NCBI GenBank assembly: GCA_030654555.1
Contig: JAURXG010000439.1
Span: forward strand, 1-5,969
Reading direction: 5' to 3'
DNA length: 5,969 nucleotides
From: Aquabacterium sp.
Lineage (GTDB): Bacteria; Pseudomonadota; Gammaproteobacteria; Burkholderiales; Burkholderiaceae_C
The notes under the pieces are model-generated. The model saw only the letters and a list, made by a program, of their open reading frames with translations, did not search any database and was not told the origin of the DNA. This document shows, in pieces, positions 1-5,969 of the stretch (its first letter is position 1; each line of letters opens with the position of its first letter). The position numbers were made by a program, and so were the translations under genes.

Positions 1-791
1 GCATCATGGTGCTGCCCTACCTGGCGGTGTTCCTGGTCGTCGTGGTCTATCCGGTGGGTTACGGCCTGTGGCTGGCGCGCCATCCGGAGAGCTACAGCAA
101 GCTGTTCGATGACCCGATCTTCTTCCGCACCGCGATCAACACCCTGGTGTTCCTGGTCGTCGCCATCAACCTGAAGATGGTGGTGGCGCTGGGGCTGTCG
201 GGCTTCTTCGTGCAGTCGCGCTGGTGGATCAAGATCCTGGCGGCGGTGTTCATCCTGCCCTGGGCGGTGCCGTCGATCCCCACCATCCTGTCGGTGCGCT
301 TCATGCTCAACCCCGAGTGGGGCGTGATCAACAGCACCATCTTCCGCCTGACCGGCCTGGACGGCCCCAACTGGCTCAACGACCCGACGCTGGCGCTGAG
401 CTTCTCGATGCTGATGCACGTGTGGAAGAGCCTGCCGTTCTGGACGCTGATCCTGGTGGCCGGGCGCCTGGCCATCCCCAGCGAGCAGTACGAGGCCGCC
501 AGCGTCGACGGCGCCACGCGCTGGCAGAAGTTCCGCTTCATCACCTGGCCGGCGATGCGCAGCCTCTACCTCACCTCCACCATCCTGTCGATGATCTGGA
601 CGCTGGGTGATTTCAACAGCGTCTACCTGCTGACCGGCGGCGGGCCCGCCGACCTGACGCATGTGCTGGCCACGCTGGGCATCCGCTACCTGCGGCTCGA
701 CCAGGTGGACCTGGCGATGGCCTCGATCGTGGTGGCACTGCCGATGGTGCTGCCGCTGGTGTACTTCATGATGAAGCGGTTGAGCAAATGA
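1..791 (+). CDS. CUT1 ABC transporter permease, MalF/UgpA type (5' end cut off)
   Basis: Inner-membrane subunit of a carbohydrate ABC importer; it pairs with the next permease to form the translocation channel. The frame is open to the left edge. The first in-frame ATG (position 6) lies directly before the first hydrophobic helix, so the short cytoplasmic N-terminus normal for this family is probably outside the window. Counting from that ATG (261 residues), hydrophobic segments lie near 4-25, 43-65, 76-98, 129-153, 190-205 and 237-257. The cytoplasmic EAA loop that docks on the ATPase is at about 160-182, with E163-A-A and D168-G-A. The MalF-family stretch LTGGGPADLT at about 209-218 is intact. 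The stop codon overlaps the next start (ATGA), indicating translational coupling. Family assignment is firm; the substrate is not readable, and the presumed binding-protein gene would lie upstream. Confidence 0.93.
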   Translation, partial: IMVLPYLAVFLVVVVYPVGYGLWLARHPESYSKLFDDPIFFRTAINTLVFLVVAINLKMVVALGLSGFFVQSRWWIKILAAVFILPWAVPSIPTILSVRFMLNPEWGVINSTIFRLTGLDGPNWLNDPTLALSFSMLMHVWKSLPFWTLILVAGRLAIPSEQYEAASVDGATRWQKFRFITWPAMRSLYLTSTILSMIWTLGDFNSVYLLTGGGPADLTHVLATLGIRYLRLDQVDLAMASIVVALPMVLPLVYFMMKRLSK

Positions 792-1642
792 GCCGGCGCC
801 TGACCCTCAAGAAGATCGGCCTCGAGGCCCAGCTGCTGCTGGTGGGCATCCCGGTGCTGCTGTGGACGCTGATCCCGATCTACCACATGTTCCTGTTCGC
901 GATCAGCGAGCGCGACACGGCCACCTCGGGCCGGCTGTGGCCCAAGAACCCGACGCTGCAGAACTTCGAGATCGTCTTCCAGAAGAAGCACTTCTACCTC
1001 GACCACTTCTGGCAGCAGCTGTTCAACTCGCTGTGGATCGCCGTGGCCGTGGGCGCGCTGACGCTGTTCATCGCCACCTGCGCGGCCTTCGCGATCAGCC
1101 GGCTGCGGGTGCGTGGCGGCCGCACGGTGATGAACCTGGCGCTGTTCACCTACTTCATCCCGGCGGCCTTCCTGGCGGTGCCGATGTACAAGACCATGGG
1201 CAACTACGGGCTGCTGAACAACCAGTGGTCGCTGATCCTGGCGATGGTCACCATCGCCTCGCCCTACTGCATCTGGGTGCTCAAGCAGGCCAGCGACAAG
1301 CTGCCGCTCGAGCTGGACGAGGCCGCGCGCATGGACGGCGCCAGCCCGCTGCAGCTGTTCCGCCTGGTCTACCTGCCGCTGATGGTGCCCTCGCTGGTGG
1401 CCGTGGGCACCTACTCGCTGCTGCTGGCCTGGAACGAATACCTCTACGCCTTCCTGCTGCTGTCCAACGACAAGGACGTGACGCTGTCGGTGGCGCTGGG
1501 CAACTTCCTGTCGGCCGACGATTCGCCCTGGGAGCTGCTGATGGCCACCGGGCTGATCTACGCCGCGCCGCCCGCGGCGATCTACTACACGTTCAAGCGT
1601 TACATGGTCGGTGGGCTCACCGCCGGCGCCGTGAAATCATGA
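788..1642 (+). CDS. CUT1 ABC transporter permease, MalG/UgpE type
   Basis: Second inner-membrane permease of the same importer, 284 residues, the normal MalG-family length. The start is the ATG inside the ATGA overlap with the upstream gene. Hydrophobic segments lie near 14-37, 82-105, 114-136, 145-167, 196-218 and 247-266, six in all. The EAA loop is at about 175-198, with E178-A-A, D183-G-A and the following LPL. The WNEYLYAFLL stretch at about 215-224 and the C-terminal GGLTAGAVKS are typical of MalG-type subunits. It is followed by a 127-base hairpin-rich gap before the ATPase gene, unlike the overlapping junctions elsewhere in the operon. The neighbouring gluconokinase and gluconate 5-dehydrogenase genes suggest a sugar acid or related carbohydrate as substrate, but this is inference. 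Confidence 0.96.
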   Translation: MSRRLTLKKIGLEAQLLLVGIPVLLWTLIPIYHMFLFAISERDTATSGRLWPKNPTLQNFEIVFQKKHFYLDHFWQQLFNSLWIAVAVGALTLFIATCAAFAISRLRVRGGRTVMNLALFTYFIPAAFLAVPMYKTMGNYGLLNNQWSLILAMVTIASPYCIWVLKQASDKLPLELDEAARMDGASPLQLFRLVYLPLMVPSLVAVGTYSLLLAWNEYLYAFLLLSNDKDVTLSVALGNFLSADDSPWELLMATGLIYAAPPAAIYYTFKRYMVGGLTAGAVKS

Positions 1643-1769
1643 CCCACCCCCGCAGCGGCTTCGCCGCTCCCCCTCAAGGGGGCGACGCCAGCGGCCCGGC
1701 AAAGCCGGTTCCGCGGCGTCCGCTTGCCAACTCACTCACGCTGCTGCAGCGGTAAGTACAAGGTACGAC
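1643..1769 (+). repeat. hairpin-rich intergenic element between permease and ATPase genes
   Basis: This 127-base gap carries three consecutive inverted repeats. The first is AGCGGC-TTC-GCCGCT (1654-1668). The second is CCCCC-TCAA-GGGGG (1669-1682). The third is a long compound hairpin (1684-1720) with outer arms GACGCC/GGCGTC, middle arms GCGG/CCGC and inner arms CCGGC/GCCGG around an AAA loop. No run of T follows, so it is not a classical Rho-independent terminator. The first two abut directly and the third follows after one base. The composition resembles dispersed REP-like intergenic repeats I recall from Burkholderiales genomes; this resemblance is from memory, and no second copy lies in the window. 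In a transcript it could protect the permease mRNA 3' end or lower ATPase expression relative to the permeases. Confidence 0.65.
1760..1763 (+). promoter_or_regulatory. ribosome binding site of the ABC ATPase gene
   Basis: AAGG lies six bases before the ATG at 1770. It supports that start and shows that the ATPase gene has its own initiation site, unlike neighbours that start inside the previous stop codon. It sits inside a GTAC-AAG-GTAC symmetry (1756-1766). Confidence 0.55.
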
Positions 1770-2839
<1,070 letters not shown>

Positions 2840-2843
<4 letters not shown>

Positions 2844-3388
2844 CCCCCGATGCCCCTCTCCGCCCCACGCCGCCGGCGCCGCCCTGGCAGCTGGTGGTGA
2901 TGGGCGTCAGCGGCTGCGGCAAGACCTCGGTCGGTCGCCAGCTGGCCCAGGCACTGGGCCTGGATTTCATCGAGGGCGACGAACTGCACCCACCGCGCAA
3001 CGTGGCGCTGATGGCCGCCGGCACGCCGCTGACCGACGCCGACCGCGCCGACTGGCTGGCCACCATCGCCGCGCGGCTGGGCCAGGCGCAGGCGGCCGGG
3101 CGCGGGCTGGTGGTGTCGTGCTCGGCGCTCAAGCGCAGTTACCGCGACCGGCTGCGCGCTGCCTGCCCGGGCCTGCGCTTCATCCACCTGCACGGTCCGG
3201 CCCCCCTGCTGCGCCAGCGCATGGGCGCGCGCACCGGCCACTACATGCCGCCCTCGCTGCTGGACAGCCAGCTGGCCACGCTGGAGCCGCCGGCCGCCGA
3301 CGAGGCGGCCATCTCGCTCGACATCACGCCGCCCACGCCCCAGCTGGTGGCGGCGGCGCTGGTGCAACTTCAAGGCCAACCCGCATGA
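2840..3388 (+). CDS. gntK: gluconokinase (GntK family)
   Basis: Cytoplasmic kinase that phosphorylates D-gluconate with ATP to 6-phospho-D-gluconate (EC 2.7.1.12), feeding the Entner-Doudoroff and pentose phosphate routes. 182 residues, within the family range. Visible motifs in order: P-loop GVSGCGKT at 22-29, GDELHPPRN at 46-54, the stretch ending PLTDADRADWL near 63-73, CSALKRSYRD at 94-103, and GHYMPPSLLDSQLATLEP near 133-150. These match the GntK family closely. The chosen start is GTG at 2840, overlapping the ATPase stop; no in-frame ATG exists before 2900, which falls just ahead of the P-loop and would remove the first strand. GTG codons at 2894 or 2897 are the alternatives, so the first 18 or 19 residues are less certain. 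Its stop overlaps the next ATG (ATGA). Function is confident; other sugar acids might also be accepted. Confidence 0.94.
3372..3375 (+). promoter_or_regulatory. likely ribosome binding site of the idnO-like gene
   Basis: AAGG lies nine bases before the ATG at 3385, within the end of the gluconokinase gene. It supports that ATG over longer in-frame extensions running back to 2635 through the ATPase and kinase genes. Confidence 0.4.
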
Positions 3389-4155
3389 TCACCGACCACA
3401 CCTTTCGCCTGGACGGCAAGCTCGCGCTGATCACCGGCTCGTCGGCCGGCATCGGCCTGGCACTGGCGCGTGGCCTCGGCCAGGCGGGCGCCGCGCTGGT
3501 GCTCAACGGCCGCGATGTGGCCAAGCTGGCCGGCGTGGCCGCGCAACTGCGCGCCGAGGGCCTGACGGTGCACCAGAGCGCCTTTGACGTGACCGACGGC
3601 GCCGCCGCCGAAGCCGCGGTGGCCCGCATCGAGGCCGAGGTGGGCGCCATCGAGATCCTGGTCAACAACGCCGGCATCCAGCGCCGCGGCGTGTTCCACG
3701 AGTTCAAGGCCGACGACTGGCAGGCGGTGATGCGCACCAACGTCGACAGCATGTTCTACGTCGGCCAGGCGGTGGCCCGGCGCATGGTGCCGCGCCAGCG
3801 CGGGCGCATCATCAACATCTGCTCGGTGCAGAGCGAGCTGGGCCGCCCCGGCATCGCGCCCTACACCGCCAGCAAGGGCGCGGTGAAGATGCTGACCAAG
3901 GGCATGGCCATCGACCTGGGCCCGCACGGCATCACCGTCAACGGCATCGGCCCCGGCTACATCAAGACCGAGCTGACCCAGCCGCTGGTCGACGACCCGG
4001 TGTTCAGCGAGTGGCTGATCAAGCACACGCCGAGCCGCCGCTGGGGCGACGTGGACGACCTGGCGCCGGCGGCGGTGTTCCTGGCCAGCGATGCCGCGCG
4101 CTTCGTCAACGGCCACATCCTGTACGTGGACGGCGGCGTGACCGCCACCCTGTAG
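3385..4155 (+). CDS. idnO: gluconate 5-dehydrogenase-like short-chain dehydrogenase
   Basis: NAD(P)-dependent oxidoreductase of the classical short-chain dehydrogenase family. By close resemblance to E. coli IdnO it interconverts 5-keto-D-gluconate and D-gluconate. 256 residues, normal length. The start ATG overlaps the gluconokinase stop. Seen in order: cofactor motif TGSSAGIG at 17-24; LNGRD at 40-44, where R43 suggests NADP(H) preference; NNAG at 94-97 followed by IQRR, shared with IdnO; structural N119; catalytic S147 in NICSVQSELGRP; Y160 and K164 in YTASKGAVKML; NGIGPGYIKTE near 192-202; and the C-terminal FVNGHILYVDGG. The NICS-QSELGR and GPGYIKTE stretches are what separate it from generic family members in my comparison from memory. 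Adjacent gluconokinase supports the pathway. No L-idonate 5-dehydrogenase is present here, so the supplier of 5-ketogluconate may be uptake itself. Activity on a related keto-acid remains possible. Confidence 0.9.
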   Translation: MITDHTFRLDGKLALITGSSAGIGLALARGLGQAGAALVLNGRDVAKLAGVAAQLRAEGLTVHQSAFDVTDGAAAEAAVARIEAEVGAIEILVNNAGIQRRGVFHEFKADDWQAVMRTNVDSMFYVGQAVARRMVPRQRGRIINICSVQSELGRPGIAPYTASKGAVKMLTKGMAIDLGPHGITVNGIGPGYIKTELTQPLVDDPVFSEWLIKHTPSRRWGDVDDLAPAAVFLASDAARFVNGHILYVDGGVTATL

Positions 4156-4166
4156 ACAATCGCCCC

Positions 4167-4553
4167 ATGACCGCCACCTTCACCCAAGTCACCCTGTTCA
4201 CCGACACCGACGGCCGCGCGCGCTTTCGCGAGCAGCCCATCGCGCTGACCGAAGGCAAGCCCGCCGCGATGCTGTCGCCGCTGATGCCCAGCGGCGGCCT
4301 GCAGCTGCGGCACAGCCCGGTGGGCTTTCGCAGCGAGTTCCACTGCTCCACCGATCCGCAGTGGGTGTTCATCCTCGGCGGGCAGATGGAGATCGGCCTG
4401 CAGGACGGCACGTCGCGGGTGTTCGGCCCCGGCCAGCACTTCTTCTCGGCCGACACCCTGCCGGCCGGCGCCCGCTTCGACCCCCGGGTGCACGGCCACT
4501 GGAGCCGGCAGGTCGGCCCCGATCCGCTGGTCACCGCCTTCGTTCGCGCATGA
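4167..4553 (+). CDS. small single-domain cupin protein, function unknown
   Basis: A 128-residue cytoplasmic protein with no signal peptide or membrane segment. It has the pattern of a single cupin beta-barrel: FRSEFHCS at 54-61, then WVFILGGQMEIGLQDG at 66-81 (strand, glycine turn, strand), VFGPGQHFFSAD at 85-96 and HGHW at 109-112. The metal-binding set is not canonical: the first motif gives only H59 instead of HxH plus E, and other candidate ligands are H91, H109 and H111. It could be an enzyme acting on a sugar acid or lactone, or a non-catalytic binding protein. The ATG at 4167 is 11 bases after the idnO stop; an extension of the frame back to 4011 lies wholly inside idnO and is rejected. 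No clear Shine-Dalgarno sequence is seen. I recall similar cupins near sugar-acid genes but know no assigned function. Confidence 0.85.
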   Translation: MTATFTQVTLFTDTDGRARFREQPIALTEGKPAAMLSPLMPSGGLQLRHSPVGFRSEFHCSTDPQWVFILGGQMEIGLQDGTSRVFGPGQHFFSADTLPAGARFDPRVHGHWSRQVGPDPLVTAFVRA

Positions 4554-4575
4554 CACCCAGGCTGCAGGCCGCCCC

Positions 4576-5346
4576 ATGATCAAGAACGTGCACGGCAACA
4601 CCGTCGACCAGCTGGGCGCGGGCATCGTCACCGGGCGCTACCCGGTCGGCAGTTCGCTGCCGCCCGAGCCGATGCTGTGCGAAGAACTCGGCGTCAGCCG
4701 CACGGTGATCCGCGAGGCCGTGAAGTCGCTGATCGCCAAGGGCCTGCTCGTCACCGGCCCCAAGGTCGGCACGCGGGTGCTGGCCGAGGACCAGTGGAAC
4801 TGGTTCGACCCCGATGTCGTGGCCTGGCAATCCAGCGCGGGCCTGTCGCGCGAGTTCCTGCGTGATCTGCAGGAGCTGCGGCGCCTGGTCGAGCCCGCCG
4901 CGGTGCGGCTGGCCGCCGAGCGCGCCACGGCGCAGGACATCGCCGAGATCGAAGCCGCCTTCGTCGGCATGAAGCGCTCGATCGACGAGGGCGGCGACTA
5001 CGTCAGCAGCGACCTGCGCTTTCACCAGGGCCTGCTGCGCGCCTGCCACAACCGCATGCTGGCGCACATGAGCAAGGCGCTGGGGGCGCTGCTGCGCACC
5101 AGCTTCGAGATCTCGACCACCCGGCCCGACGGCCCGGCCTCGTCGCTGCACCTGCACCGCGCGGTGCTCGACGCGGTGATCGCGCGTGATCCGCAGAAGG
5201 CCGAACGGGCGATCCTGCGCCTGATCGACGGTGCCAACGACGACATCGAGGTGGTGCTGAAGACGCGGCGCAAGCTGCCGTCGCTGGGCGCGCCGGCGCC
5301 GCGGCTCAAGGCCCGCGCCCGCCGCACCGACCCGGCTACTCCTTGA
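4576..5346 (+). CDS. GntR family transcription regulator, FCD subfamily, DgoR-like
   Basis: Cytoplasmic one-component regulator, 256 residues. The N-terminal winged helix-turn-helix spans about 8-70, with GSSLPPEPMLCEELGVSR at 25-42, TVIREAVKSLIAKGL at 43-57, and a wing ending VGTRVL at 64-69. The C-terminal all-helical FCD ligand domain spans about 94-230, with ELRRLVEPAAVRLAAERAT at 100-118 and D146-x3-H150. The linker QWNWFDPDVVAW at 73-84 closely resembles that of E. coli DgoR, the galactonate regulator, supporting a sugar-acid effector. Metal-ligand positions D146, H150 and H194 are kept, but the usual last histidine position appears to be L216, as in DgoR by my recollection. Such proteins usually repress their own operon until the sugar acid binds. 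CAGG at 4565-4568 may be the ribosome site. A basic tail (about 230-256) runs into the convergent gene, with an 11-base overlap. Confidence 0.92.
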   Translation: MIKNVHGNTVDQLGAGIVTGRYPVGSSLPPEPMLCEELGVSRTVIREAVKSLIAKGLLVTGPKVGTRVLAEDQWNWFDPDVVAWQSSAGLSREFLRDLQELRRLVEPAAVRLAAERATAQDIAEIEAAFVGMKRSIDEGGDYVSSDLRFHQGLLRACHNRMLAHMSKALGALLRTSFEISTTRPDGPASSLHLHRAVLDAVIARDPQKAERAILRLIDGANDDIEVVLKTRRKLPSLGAPAPRLKARARRTDPATP

Positions 5347-5969
5347 CCGACCCGGTCATGCCCGAGACGTAGTACTCGACGAAGAACGAGTACACGAAGG
5401 CCACCGGCAGCGAGCCCAGCAGCGCACCGGCCATCAGCGGGCCCCAGTGGTAGACGTCGCCCTCGACCAGCTCGGTCACCACGCCCACCGGCACGGTCTT
5501 GTTCTCGGACGACGAGACGAAGGTCAGCGCGTAGATGAACTCGTTCCAGCTCAGCGTGAAGGCGAAGATGCCCGCCGAGATCAGCCCCGGCACCGCCAGC
5601 GGCAGCACGATCTTCACGAGAATCTGCCAGCGGTTGGCGCCGTCGATCAGCGCGCACTCTTCCAGCTCGAACGGGATCGAGCGGAAATAGCCCATCAGCA
5701 GCCAGGTCGAGAACGGGATCAGGAAGGTCGGGTAGGTGAGGATCAGCGCCATGCGCGTGTCGAACAGCCCGAGCTTGACGACGATGGCCGCCAGCGGGAT
5801 GAACAGGATCGACGGCGGCACCAGGTAGGCCAGGAAGATCGCGCCGCCCGCCGGCTTGGCCCCCTGGAAGCGCAGGCGCTCGATCGCGTAGGCCGCCATC
5901 ACCGAGGCCACCAGTGAGAAGAAGGTCGAGACCACCGAGACCACGACCGTGTTCCACATCCACTGCGGG
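5336..5969 (-). CDS. CUT1 ABC transporter permease, MalG type, second importer (5' end cut off)
   Basis: Inner-membrane permease of a second carbohydrate ABC importer; only its C-terminal part is in the window. The frame stays open through the right edge, and the visible residues before the first in-frame ATG (5959) read PQW directly into a membrane helix, so that ATG is internal and the first helix is missing. Counting from that ATG (207 residues), hydrophobic segments lie near 4-25, 38-62, 69-91, 121-143 and 174-196. The EAA loop is at about 98-120, with E101-C-A in place of E-A-A, then D106-G-A and LP. LSWNEFIYAL at 136-145 and the end GMTGSVKE are typical MalG features. It differs clearly from the MalG-type protein at 788-1642, so it is not a recent duplicate. 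Its TAG stop overlaps the regulator gene tail to tail. Its operon extends right, outside the window. Confidence 0.92.
   Translation of the reverse strand, partial: PQWMWNTVVVSVVSTFFSLVASVMAAYAIERLRFQGAKPAGGAIFLAYLVPPSILFIPLAAIVVKLGLFDTRMALILTYPTFLIPFSTWLLMGYFRSIPFELEECALIDGANRWQILVKIVLPLAVPGLISAGIFAFTLSWNEFIYALTFVSSSENKTVPVGVVTELVEGDVYHWGPLMAGALLGSLPVAFVYSFFVEYYVSGMTGSVKE
5344..5358. repeat. perfect inverted repeat at the convergent gene junction
   Basis: TGACCG-ACC-CGGTCA, six-base arms with a three-base centre, begins at the stop codon of the regulator and lies inside the last codons of the minus-strand permease. It could form a short hairpin in transcripts from either side, or be a protein site. 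No T run follows on either strand, so a terminator role is weakly supported. It shares ACCGACCCGG (5346-5355) with a direct repeat copy at 5326-5335. Confidence 0.4.

Noticed and set aside
6..8. ATG at position 6 as the real start of the first permease
   Set aside because: The frame is open to the left edge and this ATG would remove the cytoplasmic N-terminus that precedes the first helix in the family; the gene is treated as cut by the window.
1684..1720. Rho-independent terminator after the permease gene
   Set aside because: The hairpin is strong, but no T run follows and the ATPase gene continues the same operon; kept as a repeat/structure element instead.
862..1755. Open + strand frame overlapping the MalG-type permease and running into the intergenic gap
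   Set aside because: No family motif; low-complexity R/A/G/H translation in a shifted frame of a well-supported permease gene.
3370..4116. Minus-strand open frame opposite idnO
   Set aside because: Composition typical of an antisense shadow; the + strand has intact short-chain dehydrogenase motifs throughout.
4011..4166. N-terminal extension of the cupin frame
   Set aside because: It lies inside idnO in another frame and is arginine/glycine-rich without motif; the ATG at 4167 fits the cupin domain.
5022..5963. Long minus-strand open frame covering the regulator end and the second permease
   Set aside because: It is in a different frame from the permease with clear EAA and membrane segments, and its composition is that of a shifted GC-rich frame.

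Overview
The window is a strongly GC-rich, tightly packed bacterial carbohydrate-uptake and sugar-acid catabolism locus. Codons end almost always in G or C. Most junctions are stop/start overlaps or very short gaps. The one longer gap (1643-1769) holds a hairpin-rich spacer with a CCCCC-TCAA-GGGGG core. That spacer resembles dispersed intergenic repeats I associate with Burkholderiales such as Comamonadaceae and Leptothrix/Rubrivivax-like bacteria. A betaproteobacterium is therefore the best guess, inferred from style rather than from a marker gene.

Layout: positions 1-2843 encode most of an ABC importer of the CUT1 (maltose/glycerol-3-phosphate type) family: a MalF-type permease cut by the left edge, a complete MalG-type permease, and a MalK/UgpC-type ATPase. 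No substrate-binding protein is visible; it would be expected upstream. Positions 2840-4155 encode a gluconokinase (GntK) and a gluconate 5-dehydrogenase-like short-chain dehydrogenase (IdnO). They are followed by a small cupin protein (4167-4553) and a DgoR-like GntR/FCD transcription regulator (4576-5346). All seven + strand genes look like one operon. On the minus strand, 5336-5969 is the 3' part of a MalG-type permease of a second CUT1 importer. It converges on the regulator gene and overlaps its end by 11 bases.

How it may work: the importer takes up a sugar acid or related carbohydrate. IdnO interconverts 5-keto-D-gluconate and D-gluconate, and GntK phosphorylates gluconate to 6-phosphogluconate for the Entner-Doudoroff or pentose phosphate route. 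The regulator would sense a sugar acid and control the operon. The importer substrate (gluconate, 5-ketogluconate, idonate or a precursor) cannot be fixed from sequence. The cupin role is unknown.

I see no RNA genes, CRISPR array, insertion sequence or phage gene, and no stretch over 300 bases without a gene. The families are all known. The points most worth a second look are the repeat-like spacer inside the transporter operon, the ABC importer paired with gntK/idnO, the uncharacterised cupin, and the overlapping convergent gene ends with a small inverted repeat.
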